From NCBI RefSeq assembly GCF_904849725.1, contig NC_058519.1, positions 23,791,267 to 23,855,266 of the forward strand: a stretch of 64,000 nucleotides of DNA, given 5' to 3'. The notes beneath the pieces are model-generated. The model worked only from the letters and a program-made list of their open reading frames with translations. It had not been told where the DNA came from and ran no database searches. Shown here piece after piece: positions 45,066 to 57,700 of this stretch (positions are counted from its first letter, which is position 1; every line of letters begins with the position of its first letter). The DNA is from Hordeum vulgare subsp. vulgare. Taxonomy: Eukaryota; Streptophyta; Magnoliopsida; Poales; Poaceae. The translations under genes were made by a program, and so were the position numbers.

Positions 45066-45659
45066 TGAGAGGGGATGAATGACTGCAAGGTTGAAGGAGA
45101 GGGAGAGGAAGCAGAGGGGAAGAGACGTGAAGTGGCAGCTACGAGCGAGGGCTGACCGAGGGCGAAGCTGAGCGAGCTGGTGCAGCGGCCGACGGTCATG
45201 GGGAGCAGCGTGAGCCCCCCTGGTGGTGAGCGAGGCGAGGGAGAGGAAGCCTGGAGAAGACGGGTGGAGGAGAGAAGATATGAAAAAGAAGGATGAGGAG
45301 CGTGGGCTCACGGGAGGGGGGCCCGGGGAGATAAGAACGAGTTGGTCCCTGTAGGGACACGCGTCGCAAGCGTGAGGAGGTGGATCGCACGAGGTACATC
45401 AGCCGGTTGAACCAGATTCCCTATGATGAAACGTATCAGAAGTATTTGATCATTTCATGCCCCCCACGACCTCAAGTAAGGTGCGGTTTATGTGTGAGAG
45501 CTAGCATATATATTGTTCTTTGCAACACTGGATTGGAAATCGGATACGTAGTCGGTTCGACTCAGAACCGACCTCGGATATATATGGTCTCCTTGCAACG
45601 GATCGATATATATGGCCAATTCAGAACACTGGATTGAAATCAACGAGGCGAGATAATTA

Positions 45660-47429
45660 ATGTGTGGCGCCGATCGTCTGTCGGACCTGTCCGAAGGCCT
45701 GCTCCAATCCATCGTCTCCTTCCTCCCCGCCCGGGAGGCTGCCCGCGCATCCGCTCTCTCCCGGCAATGGCGCCCGATCTGCTTACGCACGGACTCTCTA
45801 AACTTGGACTCCAGGTCGTGCCGCAAGCCGGGCAAGGACGATTCCTGGCACGGCCGGGACGGCATTCAGATGAACAGACGGCTTTTCTCCGACGCCTCTA
45901 AGTTTCTCGGCGCGGCCGGCCGGTGCGGCCGCCGCATTAAGAAACTCTCTATCACCGTCGAGGGACGCGAGGACAGGCAGAGGCAGTACTTGGAGGATGT
46001 CATGGGAAACTCGAGGTGGGGGCCGAGCCGCGCGCGCGACAGTCACGACCTGATGGCCTCCCTTCTCGCCGCCCCGCCGCTGGGGCACGTCGAGGAGCTA
46101 CGCGTCAGGTTCGAGGTCATGAAGAATATGGGCTCGGACGACAAGCTTTCCGGCTGGATTTACAAGCTCCACCCTGCCGTGCTGCCGGGACACGCCCTCC
46201 GCGTGCTGGACCTCGTCTTCTGCAGGCTCGAGTCGTCGCCGGAGGATGGCGGCGGCAACCTCTCCTTCCCTTGCCTCTCCGAGCTGCGGCTCTACAGGTG
46301 CTCGTCGTCGACGCAGGATCTCGAGGGTTTGGTCCGTGCTGCGCCGAGCCTCTTCAGCATGCACATCCAAGACCACAACTTTTACTGCTCACGCGACACC
46401 CGCAGCGACCGTTTCGCGGTCCACTCCGCAAGCCTCACCAACCTCACGCTAGTCGACAACTCCGGCAACACCCGTCTAGAAAGCATAGAGCTCGACACGC
46501 CATGCCTGCGCACCTTCAAGTATAACATCTTCAGACCTACAGAGCTCTCGATGAAATCGCAGGCGACCAAGTTGGCACGGGCCGACTTGACCCTCCAATG
46601 GACGTATGGTGAAAACGGCGGTGAGCTAGTCCTGCCACGCTTTGCCCAGGATATATGGAAATTCTTTGGCCATTTTCAGCACGCCAAGGCCATCAAGTTG
46701 AAGGTGCCAAACATACGGTGCATCGCCGTGGACGAGGGCGCGCAGCATGAGCACCTCGTCATGCTGCCCGCTCTAGAACGGTTAGAGATAGAAGGGCTTG
46801 CCGACCCGGGCCGCAGGGACGACCCGGACCGTGAGGACGACGCAGCTACCGCCATTGCGAACTTGCTGCATTGTTGCCCGGTGATCCGTGACCTGCGGAT
46901 TCGGATTCTTACAGACCCCTACCAAACTTCTTACGCCGGCAAGAGTAGCGCGGTATCCTCATCATCACACTTCGACGTCTCCATGGACTTGTTCCGGAGG
47001 CGCTTCTCGAAGGAGATGGTCCCTCTCATGCTCGATCGCGACGACGGTGACTCCTCTAGAGTTGCGGAGCTCCCTGGTTTGACCGGTTGCCGGTTCGGTT
47101 GCTTGGAGAATCATCTGAAAAAATTGACGCTGCAGTTTGATTTGGAGGACTTGAATAGCTTTGAGGTTCGGCTCGCCATGTTCTTTGCCAAAAATTGTAT
47201 GGTGCTCGATGTCTTGCAAGTTGAGGATGGAAAACAGAACTTTTTAAGCCATGTCAATTGGATGGTGCAGAGATGGAGAGCTGACGCTGTGGATCAAAGG
47301 AAGCATATAGGACGGGGGTCAACCGACTCGTCGGGACAATCTAGAAAAAGAAAAGGTGATTACGGGGTAGAACACAAAGTAGAGATCAAGAGAAATTATA
47401 GGAAGCAGATGTTCGCTAGCTATACTTGA
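45660..47429 (+). CDS. F-box/LRR protein
   Basis: A single intact exon of 589 residues. The F-box is at residues 5-45 (DRLSDLSEGLLQSIVSFLPA, ASALSRQWRPI). Leucine-rich repeats follow (LRVLDLVFCRL, FPCLSELRLYRCSSS, SLTNLTLVDNSG, ALERLEIEGL), then an FBD-like C-terminal region (CLENHLKKLTLQFDLEDLNS, FFAKNCMVLDVLQVED). The tail is basic (SRKRKGD...KVEIKRNYRK), a possible nuclear signal. Such proteins recruit substrates to SCF ubiquitin ligases through the LRRs; the substrate is unknown. The first half is GC-rich (high GC3), typical of grass single-exon genes. ATG at 45660 starts five residues before the F-box, as in relatives. No sign of decay. Confidence 0.88.
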   Translation: MCGADRLSDLSEGLLQSIVSFLPAREAARASALSRQWRPICLRTDSLNLDSRSCRKPGKDDSWHGRDGIQMNRRLFSDASKFLGAAGRCGRRIKKLSITVEGREDRQRQYLEDVMGNSRWGPSRARDSHDLMASLLAAPPLGHVEELRVRFEVMKNMGSDDKLSGWIYKLHPAVLPGHALRVLDLVFCRLESSPEDGGGNLSFPCLSELRLYRCSSSTQDLEGLVRAAPSLFSMHIQDHNFYCSRDTRSDRFAVHSASLTNLTLVDNSGNTRLESIELDTPCLRTFKYNIFRPTELSMKSQATKLARADLTLQWTYGENGGELVLPRFAQDIWKFFGHFQHAKAIKLKVPNIRCIAVDEGAQHEHLVMLPALERLEIEGLADPGRRDDPDREDDAATAIANLLHCCPVIRDLRIRILTDPYQTSYAGKSSAVSSSSHFDVSMDLFRRRFSKEMVPLMLDRDDGDSSRVAELPGLTGCRFGCLENHLKKLTLQFDLEDLNSFEVRLAMFFAKNCMVLDVLQVEDGKQNFLSHVNWMVQRWRADAVDQRKHIGRGSTDSSGQSRKRKGDYGVEHKVEIKRNYRKQMFASYT

Positions 47430-47552
47430 CACAACGCGTTCCAAGCCTTAAATTATCGGTTTCAATCCATCATAGCATGCAAAAGAAAATCGAATACTAC
47501 TAATAGGGGGCACAATCTCTTAGGTCTTGCAAATTTTTTTTCAGAAATAATA

Positions 47553-47711
47553 CTTCCTCCGTTTCAAAATATAAGATTTTTTAAAGATTTCACTAGGAGA
47601 CTACATACGGAGCAAAATGAGTGAATGTACACTCTAAAATATGTCTATATACATTCGTATGTAGTTTATAGTATAATCTCTAAAAGGTCTTATATTTAGG
47701 AACGGAGGGAG
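47553..47711. mobile_element. Stowaway MITE (Tc1/mariner type)
   Basis: CTTCCTCCGTTTCAAAATAT and (inverted) CTCCCTCCGTTCCTAAATAT ends, 159 bp, flanked by TA (47551-47552, 47712-47713), downstream of the F-box/LRR gene. From 47714 to 47997 there is only AT-rich DNA with a (TA)n run at 47818-47835. Confidence 0.92.
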
Positions 47712-48004
47712 TATATTGTTACCTTAAGCTTATGCATGCAAAAATAAATTGTATTTGTGTGTGCATTGTGGTGCCGAGTGATGCGTGTTATATTATGCTA
47801 ATTGATCGTCTCTTTATATATATATATATATATATGCAAGGCAGCCTTTTTCGATATAAGCAGAAGCAACCATATATACCTACAAAAGGTGATAACAAAA
47901 CTCCTACAACAGTGCGGCACTATCAACAACGACAGTCCCCTGTAAATCACCAGAAACGACAATGATCTATATATTCTCCTCATAAATTAAATAAAGGGAA
48001 TCGT

Positions 48005-48556
48005 TTCCCACCCGCGCGCCGGTCGAACCAACGCGTCGGTCGTCGTTCGCGCGTGCGGGCCCATGCAACATTTTTCCCACCCGCGCGCTTCTCTGGTTAG
48101 TGGATGCAACATTTTTCGTCTAAATTTGTTGCAACCAGCGTCATTTTTGCTGCAAGCATTTTTTTTACTACATTTTGTCTCAGTAAAAGAGCTGCATATA
48201 TGTTTGGTTGCAACTTCAGTTTATCGGATTTTTCGTTTACAATCGATTTTTTTTACTTTTGCTACAACCGTGTTAATTCTTGCTACAACCGGCATCATGT
48301 TTTGCTGCAACCGTTCACTAAAAAAGTTGCATACACGTCACGTAAATATTTGTTACAACCGGCGTTTGACTTTTGCTACCACGTACCATCAGCTTCGTTT
48401 TTTTGCTACGATCACGTAGATATTTTTTTCTACAAATTTTGTTTTTTGTTGCAACCGTTGAAAAAATTGTTGCATATCATCGAAGTTTTGCTGCATAGGG
48501 GAAAAATATTGCATGCGGATCCAACGGTGCGGACGACGCCGGGGTTGGTGGATCCC
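48005..48556 (+). repeat. Left TIR arm of the long-TIR element (cut by CACTA 2)
   Basis: Continues at 59042-59098 after the CACTA insertion; inverted partner 63420-64000. Shared words include GTTGCATACACGTCAC, TTGTTACAACCGGCGTTTGA and ACGATCACGTAGATAT. Confidence 0.88.
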
Positions 48557-49089
48557 GCGCACTAGTGGAAAATGGGCCAAAGGGTCCCGGCCTGCCTCTG
48601 GGCCGAGACTAAAGGCCCAGCCACGTCGCCCCAATTCTCAATGCCTCCCTCGAGGCTTTAGTCCCAGCCCGTAAGGAGCCTTTAGTCCCGGTTCGTGTCC
48701 CAAACCGGGACTAAAGGGCTACGTGGTGGGCAGCCCGCATGTGCGCCACCTTTAGTCCCGGCTCGTGTCCCAAACCGGGACTAAAGGTCTGACACGTGGC
48801 CTGCCGTAGTGGTGGCAACCGTTGGTATCCCTCTTTAGTCCCGGTTGGTGGCTTAACCCGGGACTAAAGGCCTAACACGTGGCCTGCCGTAGTGGTGGCA
48901 ACCGTTGGTATCCCTCTTTAGTCCCGGTTGGTGGCTCAACCCGGGACTAAAGGCCCAAACGGTTTGCATCCCGCTTCACAAAACCACAACCGAAGCAGAG
49001 TCTCTATCGCGTCGCCCTTTCTCTGTTCTTCTTCCTCTCTCGTTCTCGCTCTGTTCTTCCCCTCTCTTCTTCCCTTCTCTTCTTCCACC

Positions 49090-50460
49090 ATGCCAACTCG
49101 CTTTGGAGAGGTGCTCGCACATGGCAAGACCAAGCTCGATGTCGTGTACACGAACGAGAGCAGGGAGGTGCCACATTTTCTTAGACAGTTGAAGGAACGA
49201 TGGCTTGACGCCGTAGTGGATCATGAGAAGTTCTTGGGGCTTGATCTGGAGTACACGGCCGATCAACGCGGTGTTGCCGTCATCCAACTATGTTTCAAAC
49301 ACCATGTCTTGATCTTCCAATGGGCGAGGTAAGTTTTGAGGCTTTCTTTGATCCAAGGTAACGACATTGTAAGTTTATTTGTTTCAATCATAGTTGGTTC
49401 CCTTCAAATAGTTGTAGTGAAACAATTTTGATTAGTTGAAGGGGAACACAATCTGATTGGAATAGTGTTCCATAATCTGAAAAATCATATTAGAATCAAC
49501 TAGTGTTTAATATGTTCCATTGGAATCATAGTTGGTTCGCTTCAAATAGTTGTAGTGAAACAATTTTGATTAGTTGAGGGGAACACAATCTGATTGGAAT
49601 AGTGTTCCACAATCTGAAAAATCTGATTGGTTCAATATGTTCCATTGAAATCATAGTTGTAGTGATACAATTTTATGCGGTGTTCTTTGATCCAAGGTTA
49701 TGAAAATTGCATATAGCTAGTGATCTCTCTAGGTTCCATTGGATAGCAATATGATATGTCATAGTCATGAAAATTGCATATAGCTAGTGATCTCTCTAGG
49801 TTCCATTGGATAGCTATAGTGATCTCTCTAGGTTCCATTGGATAGCAATATGCAATATGTCTAGCTTATTGAATATTTGCAAAACCGTGGGAGAATATAT
49901 ATATATATGTCATAGTTAATTTACGATTTCTTGATCAATTCGTAGGATATGAAAATTGCATAGGATAGCAACATGTTCTATTTGAATCCTAAAGATAATT
50001 TTCTCTTTAGTTGTAGTGACACATGTTTCCTTATTGCAACAATATGTAACATTTGTTCCATTTTAATTTGTTTCTGTTGAAGTAGTGACAAGCATTGTCC
50101 AGAACTCATGGACTTCCTTCGCAGCGGCATCACTTTTGCTACCGTTGACATAACGAACGACAAGCTGAAGATGAGGTACAGCTTCGGTATTGAGATACCA
50201 ACTGGTTGCCTCATTGATCTCCAAACGGTATTCAGGCTTCGACATGTCAAGACTTTGATGGCTCATATGGCAGTTGCCTTGATCGACGAGGAATATGGTA
50301 ATATGAAGACCAATTTCCCAAAGTCTCAGGACACAAACTTTGGGAGAAGGCCCCACTTGATCGTATCAACATTGAGTATGCAACAAAAGATGCATACGTT
50401 TCATACGAGTTGTACCGCAAGATTCGAGTCGTCAACTATGGCCAGCGTCACCTCGAATAA
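49090..50460 (+). pseudogene. DEDDy exonuclease-like gene, frameshifted copy
   Basis: Exon 1 49090-49328 and exon 2 from 50083 mirror the intact gene at 5089-6501, including LGLDLEYT (Exo I) and ATVDITNDKLK (Exo II). The splice acceptor changed from GCAG to GAAG but keeps AG. A 2-nt insertion near 50330 (after PKSQ) shifts the frame before the Exo III YxxxD motif, so the catalytic site is lost. The 3' end has a partial duplication of the ATTCGAGTCGTCAACTATGG segment. Confidence 0.85.
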
Positions 50461-52510
50461 GGTGGACATTCTGATTCGAGTCGTCAACTATGGCCAGCGT
50501 CACCTTGAATATATATATATATCTATGATAGCTATTATTATGTACTGTTTGGACTAGTATCATGTACTGCTTGGACCAATTTATATATGTCTAGTTTCTG
50601 TTTGTGCCATTATAGTTTCCAAATTTGAATGGTTTAGCCCTTTCTAACTTTATTTGCTACATTTGAATGGTTTAGCCCTTTCTAAATTCATGGTATCATG
50701 CATTTCGACCACATACATATACAAAAAGTCTTCAGTTCAAATAAGTTCAAAAAATGAAATCCCTTTTGTAACAGATCTGTTTTTGATTAAAACAGTCATT
50801 TAAAAATGAAAGACCATTAGTCCCACGTGGCGTGCAGCGGAACCACGTGGCGTGCCACGGAACCACTTTTGTTGTGGGGGTCGCTTTTCCTTCTTCTCCT
50901 TGTGCTAGATATTTGTTATGCATTAGGGAAAGAATGAATAGCGACCATCATCGACGGTCAAAAAATCAGGTGAGGGAGTGTCCACCATACATGAGAGAAG
51001 AAGAATGCCGACTGTTGTTGTGGGGGTTGTTTCTCCTTCTTCTCTTTGTGCTAGATATTTGTTATGCACTAGGGGAAGAAGGAGTAGCGACCATCATCGA
51101 CGGTCGAAAAATCAGGTGAGGGAGTGTCCACCATACACGAGAGAAGAAGAATGTCGACTGTTACTGTGGGGGGTCGTTTCTCCTTCTTCTCCTTCTTCTC
51201 CAACTTTCATCATTTTCAGAGTTCATTTGTAGTGCTTTTCAATTTCAGGGTCAACTAGCTCAAAAAAAAAGTAAATGGACGAAGAATACCAAATGAAGTC
51301 AGAAATTGTTGAAATTTTGTGATGTACCTTTGAATGCTGCATTTTGAACACACAAAAAGTATGGAGTTCAAATAAGTTCAAAAAAATGAAATTCCTTTGT
51401 AAGAGATGAGTTCTCGTTCGAAACGCTGATACTTCGAGAGAGATTGTCCGTTTTGTACACGAACTGCATCCAATTTTTGTCGTAGCCCTCTCAACTTTTT
51501 AACACATGCTATGTGGGTGAAATGATGATAGCATGCCAACTTTCAACATTTTCAGAGTTCATTTGTAGTGCTTTTCAATTTCAGGGTCAACTAGCTAAAA
51601 AAAAATAAGTTAATGCACGAAGAATACCAAATGAAGTCAGAAATTGTTGAAATTTTGTGATGTGCCTTTGAATGGTGCATTTTGAACACACAAAAAGTAT
51701 GGAGTTCAAATAAGTTCACAAAAATGAAATCCCTTTGTAAGAGATGAGTTCTCGTTCGAAACGCTGATACTTCGAGAGAGATTGTCCGTTTTGTACACGA
51801 AGTTCATCCAGTCTTTGTCGTAGCCCTCTCAACTATTAAACACATGCTACGTGGGTGAAATGATGATAGCATGCCAACTTTCAACATTTTCAGAGTTCAT
51901 CTGTAGTGCTTTTCAATTTCAGGGTCAACTAGCTCAAAAAAAATAAGTTAATAGTTTGGATAGTCAAAATAATTACTTTTGAAAATAGAAAATATTTTTG
52001 CATTATTTATTCAATTTCAAACACTTTTTATTATCATAGTTTTGTCAAATTCTCAAATATGCAAAAAGAATTTTAATAAACATAGTTCTTAATTGAAAAT
52101 AACAAAATAGTTAATAGTTTGGATAGTCAAAATAATTACTTTTGAAAATAGAAAATAGTTTTGCAATATTTATTCAATTTCAAACACTTTTCATTATCAT
52201 AGTTTTGTCAAATTCTGAAATATGCAAAAAGAATTTTAATAAACATAGTTTTTAATTGAAAATAACAAAATAGTTAATAGTTTGGATAGTCAAAATAATT
52301 ATTTTTGAAAATAGAAAATAGTTTTGAATTATTTATTCAATTTCAAACACTTTTCATTATCATAGTTTTGTCAAATTCTCAAATATGCAAAAAGAATTTT
52401 AATAAAACATAGTTTTTAATTGAAAATAGAAAAAAAATTGAAACTATATGAGAATTTGTAAAGAAACTTAAACCTGAATTCAACACAATTTCAAATATAG
52501 TTTCAGTTTT
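50461..52510. repeat. CACTA 2 noncoding block with tandem repeats
   Basis: Contains the 337-bp unit (starts about 51321 and 51659), a 163-bp AT-rich unit three times (AGTTTGGATAGTCAAAAT at 51953, 52116, 52279) and a duplicated GCGACCATCATCGACGG segment (50941, 51087). No supported gene. Confidence 0.8.
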
Positions 52511-52860
52511 TTAAGTTAGTTTAGGCCCGTAAGCCTGCTTTAGAGAGGAGCTCGATGGAGTAGCTGCGACGGGGCTTATAAACAAGTGTTAGTCCCCCTC
52601 GCTGGGCGAGGTGGGACTAAACTTATCGTGCAGGCGAGGAGGGGCTTTAGTCCCGGGTGGAGCCACGACCCGGGACTAAAGACCCCCTTTAGTCCCGGTT
52701 GGAGCTCCGCACCGGGACTAAAGGCCCGTGCTTCCCGCCTTCTGGTCTGCAGAAAAAGGGCCTTTAGTCCCGGGTCGTGGCTCCACCCGGGACTAAAGGG
52801 GGTCTTTAGTCCTGGGTCGAGCTCCGAACCGGGACTAAAGATCCACATATATAAGCGGGA
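52510..52860 (+). promoter_or_regulatory. Internal promoter block of CACTA 2
   Basis: TTTAGTCCCGGG/GGGACTAAAG hairpin-forming pairs ending in TATATAAG at 52848-52855; equivalent to 8200-8545. Confidence 0.6.
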
Positions 52861-53059
52861 GTTAGAAAAATTCCAACCCAAATCATCCATTTCTCTTCTT
52901 CTTCCTCTCTTTCTCCTGCCCGGCGCGGCACACCGACGACCTCGACGACGCCGTCAGGCTGCCCGCCGTCCTCCTCGCCGCCGCCTGCCGTCCTCCTCCT
53001 CGCCGCGCGCCGTCGACACCTTCGGCCGGTAAGCCCCCCGCCCCCTCCTCCCCAACACT

Positions 53060-53715
53060 CGGCCAGTAGAAGAAAAGAAGAAAAGGAGAAGAAAAGAAGA
53101 AAAAGGAGAAGAAAAGAAGAAAAAGGAGAAGAAAGGAAGAAAAAGGAGAAGAAAAGAAGAAAAAGGAGAAGAAAAGAAGAAAAATGAGAAGAAAAGAAGA
53201 AAAAGGAGAAGAAAGGAAGAAAAAGGGAAGAAAGGAAGAAACAGGAGAAGAAAGGAAGAAAAAGCAGAAGAAAGGAAGAAAAAGGAGAAGAAAAGAAGAA
53301 AAAGGGAAGAAAAGAAGAAAAAGAAAAAGATTTGTTTGTCATTTAATTCCTATAGTTATTAGGTTTGTGCTAGATTATTAGGGTTAGTAATATTTAGAAT
53401 TAGGTTAGGGTTACAAGAAGAAGAAATATGAACAAAAATAAGAAAATAAGATTAGAAAAAAGGAAAATAAGAAGAGGAGGAGAAGAAAAGAAGAAAAAGG
53501 AGAATAAGAAGAGGAGGAGAGGAGAAGAAGAGGAAAAATAGAAGAAGAGGAGAAGTAGAAGAAGAGAAAAAAATTAGAAGAGGAGGAAAGGAGAAGTAGA
53601 AGAAGAGAAGAGGAGAAGTAGTAGAAGAAGAGGAGAAGTAGAAGTAGAAGAAGAAGTAGAAGAAGAGGAGAAATAGAAGAAGAGGAAAAATTAGTTTAGG
53701 GTTAAAAGAAGAAGA
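53060..53715. repeat. Purine-rich tract of CACTA 2
   Basis: AAGAAGAAAAAGGAG-type repeats (53067-53330 and 53415-53700). The minus-strand Phe/Ser ORFs it creates are not genes. Confidence 0.85.
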
Positions 53716-53924
53716 AATATATTTTTTTTGTCATTTAATTTTGCTATCGTATAGTGTATATGCTTAAGTGTTAATAGTGTTTCTTAGATTGTTGCTTAAT
53801 TTTGCTATTGTATATGCTTAAGTGTTAATAGTTTAATTTTGCTATTGTATATGCTTAAGTGTTAATACTTTATTTTTAGGAAGAAAATTAATAGAACTAG
53901 TTTATTTTTTTAGTTCATTTTACG

Positions 53925-54326
53925 ATGTCTATCCTGCATCCTCGTCGTTGACTCGGCGGAGGACACCTGCTTGATCAGAGGGGCCTTGTCCGGGACTGGG
54001 CTCCGCCCGGCTGGTATTGGGAGGTGCTACCTTCCGGGGGGCGTAGGTTGGTGAGGAGCCAGCCCGTCGTTGACCCGATCCTTGTTTGGTGGCGGTCGCG
54101 TGGGCCAGTTAGGGTGCCGAGGCTTCCGGACACCGCGGAGGTTGTACGTCACCGTGTCAGCGAGGAGGATGAGCACGTCCGTCGCTACATCGTTGCGTTG
54201 GAGGGCAGGTTCACGCATACCTAGCAGGTTCTTCGGGGATCTCACTAGAGCTATGATCCTCTGATGGTTCCTTCTCTTTGGGTGTCCACCGCCCGCGCCG
54301 ATACCCATCGGGCGCTACGGTTCTAG
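53925..54326 (+). pseudogene. Small unknown CACTA ORF, copy 2, three stops
   Basis: Also 134 codons from ATG 53925 to TAG 54326. It has an early TGA in place of Arg (HPRR*LGG) and two TAGs in place of Trp (before QVLRGSH and before SYDP). The TGG that is TGA in copy 1 is intact here. PVVDPILVWWRSRGPVRV is shared. Confidence 0.6.
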
Positions 54327-54771
54327 ATGTATCAGTGATGCTATATGTATGATAGTATTCGAGGAGTATTAGTGATAATATTCGACGATGTACGGACAAA
54401 AGAGATGATGTATTTGCTTATAATTGAATGCATGCTAATTTGAATACTACTTTATTTTACGATTTGGTTTTGCTTATTGAATGCTCAAATTGGAAAAGTA
54501 CTCCTACTTTGAATACTATGCAGAAATCTTGGAGTCCCGGGTGGAGCCACGACCCGGGACTAAAGTTGTTTTGGAACGAAGTTCCTGATAGAATAATTCT
54601 TTTTTGGTACAAAGGTTAAGAGAATCCGTTAGACATATTTTAGAGTTTAGGTTCTAGCCAAGACCCGGGACTAAAGGTCCTCCTATATAAAACGACACTT
54701 CGAAGTTTCCAACCCCTCTTATATAGTTTGTTAGTTTATTAGTTAATCAAATGTCCGTTTTTTGCAGAACT

Positions 54772-57700
54772 ATGGATCCACATATGAGGAACCTCGAAGA
54801 GGAAGAACTTCTCGAAGATATAATCAAAGACGTCCCCGACGTTGAACCAGTTGAATCTCTGTCGTCATATCTAAACCCCTCCGGATATGGAATGGAGGTC
54901 GATCGACATGAAGATGAAGCCGATGGGGCAGGAGATAGGTCCAATGACGAAGAAGGTGATAGCTCCACTGATGGAGAAGCCGGTGAAGAAATAATAAAGT
55001 CCGGCGAGGTATACATATGAAGTTCGACAATCACTTGTAATATGTGAAAAATATTGGAGATAGCTCTATATTGTATACATATACATTCATTTGATGAATG
55101 TTTCTCCCTCTTAGGCCTCCACATCGAGCAAAGCTACGAAACGAGGCCCGACTAGAAAGTTGGATGCACGGACGCATTACACCTTTGAGGTGATATTGCC
55201 TACGGGCGAGCCAAGCTTCCTAAGAATGCTGCTGACACATTCAAGAAGCAATGCGGAGTTCTCGTTAGGGATCACGTCCCGATCAGCGTTCGGGAGTGGA
55301 ACAAGCGCAAAGGGGCATCCGATAGTGACTATGTCGCCGAAAGGTACAAAGATAATCTTTGGAATGATCTCATGTCACATTTCAACCTGCCAGAATGTGA
55401 GAATGAAGACGCCGCAGACAAATTGAGGGCCAAAATCAAGCAGTGGACTCTAAAGAAGATGGCCGAACTGTTCCGTAGCTAGAAGAAGAAGCTATGGAAA
55501 AACTATCTGAAGACAAAGAAAGTGCCAGTATTCGAGGGGTATCTAGCCAAGCAGGCGAATCACTGGAAGGCATTTCAAGAGTACAAGGAGTCAGAAGATG
55601 CCCAGGCATTATCAGAAAAGAACAAGATAAATGCCGACAAGAAGAAATATCACCACAAGCTGGGGCCAGGGGGCTATGAGACTGCCATCCCAAAGTGGGA
55701 TAAGAAAGAGCAAGATCTGCTAGATAAAGGCATCGTACCTGAACCACTCCGTGATGAGTGGGAATTGAGAGCAAGAAATTGGTTCCTTGCGCATGGTGGT
55801 TCGTACGACGAAGAAACAGGGGACCTCATCTGCAGTGACGGTCTTAGGATACCCAGGGAGAATTGGAAAAGGATAGTGAAAGAAATTAAGCAGGGAAAAA
55901 GAAAGTTCACTGCAGATAAAGAGAAAGATTTGCTCACACTGGTCCTCGGAAATGACGAACATGGAGGACGAACACGAGGCTTCGGTCCTTCTTACTCGTG
56001 GTGGCTTGGGTTTGCCAGAGACCAAGACACTTACAGAAGCCGAGAGAGAGAGCAAAGAAGCGGCAGCAGGATGAGGAGAATGACAAGTTCAACCAGTTGC
56101 TTGCCAGGATTAACGAGCAACATAAGCAGATTGATGAGCTTAGAGGAGTAGCGCGCCAGGAAGATCCTGCACTTGATATTACCGGCGCCCCATCTAAGCG
56201 GAAAAGCAGCGTGGCTGAATCTGAGGCCCCGCCCGACGATGCACGAAGAATGATAGAGGGCGGTCCCGGCTACCCCGTGGATGGAATCAAGGAGTCAACA
56301 TCATGTGAACTCCATCAGAAATTCAAGAACATATCCATGAAGGTGGCCGTCGGACAAGCTTTACCTTCTGGCCCTAATGCACGCTGGCATGGCCGTGAGA
56401 TTCCAGCTCGCTTTGCTAAAGTCGGGGTGGATGAAATCATGGCGGGGTTTCATGATATGGAGCTCGACATAGCTGGACCCGAAGATGAGTGGACACTTCG
56501 AAAAGTACTGGGTGGAGTCATCCTATGGGACAAGAACTACATCAAGCTTCCAGGCTCGGCCCCAAGGACAACACCGCCTCCGAGTCGTCGCAGGTCACCT
56601 ACACCTCCATTACCTACAAGCCCTCCACATGACGTCGGCCAGCACAACACGAGTCCATCTCGATCACCGCCGCCGGACTTGGGTCGTCTGTCTCCGCCGC
56701 CGCCCGCTCCGGATACTAAGCGGAAGCGTGCCACCAAGAACGCTCCACCGACGATTTCTAAGCGACGGAGCCCCCCAAAGCGCAAACGGTCGCCCCTCCC
56801 AAAGGTACCTCATGCTAATCTTCCTATCAGACCTTATGATCGTACCCCTGAGGAAAACGCCAGGATAGCAAAGGAACGTCATGATGCGCAGATGAAAAAG
56901 AAGGAACCCGAGCCCCGCCCGGAATACACCGAGAAGCAAATAGCATTTGCAAAATATTTCACGACCCCTCCATCACAGTATGACTTACACCATAAGCCTG
57001 ATGACTATACACGCACATTGCAGAAGGAAGTGAAAAAGAGCAGATCACGTGCAAGTGCAAGTGGGAGCAAATCAAGTTCAACTACAAGCAAGAAAAAATC
57101 AGACGTTCCTCAGCTTGGAGAACAGGCCGAACAGTCGATCCCACCCCTCAAGGTGTTAACCGAGAATGTCCCCCCTCCGGTGCAGGGGCAAGATTTGGAA
57201 TTAGCAAAGAAGTGGGCAGCTGAATGGGGTATCTCGGTTGAAGACATTCTGGCTTCCCAAGACGACAGGTTACCCAAGGCTGTGGTAGCCCCTAAGCCAC
57301 AGTTTGTCATGGGAGCGCCTTTGGTCAGCAAAGATGATCTTCCAACAAATATGCGTTACTTGCATACATGGTACTTAAGTGAATCAAAGAATGGGAGAAC
57401 GATGATCGTGGTGAGTGTCCCACGGGAGTACTACGGTCGCCCCGAAGAAATCCATATCGACTTTGATGAACTCTTCCAGATGTACAATGGCGACGCCCTC
57501 GACAAATCGCTTATGAGTTGCTATTGTCTGTAAGTTTTTCAATTCGTTGTCTACATTAACTTGTTTAGTTATTTCAATTCATTGTCTATATATAACTTGT
57601 ACTCTATTATGCAGAATGAAGATTCTGGATTGTAAAAGTAAGAACATCCTAAATATTGGGTTTATTGACCCAGATAAAATAAATATAGCGACGCTAACTG

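Larger units (their letters stand above)
43803..45659. other. Intergenic, repeat-derived; no supported gene
   Basis: Includes a Stowaway-like MITE (44080-44185), GC-rich text around 44625-44750, the degenerate array at 44755-45065, and a GAG/GCG-rich stretch to 45400. Two TATATATGG words (45580-45588 and 45606-45614) lie 50-80 bp before the F-box/LRR gene and may be its TATA region. Confidence 0.5.
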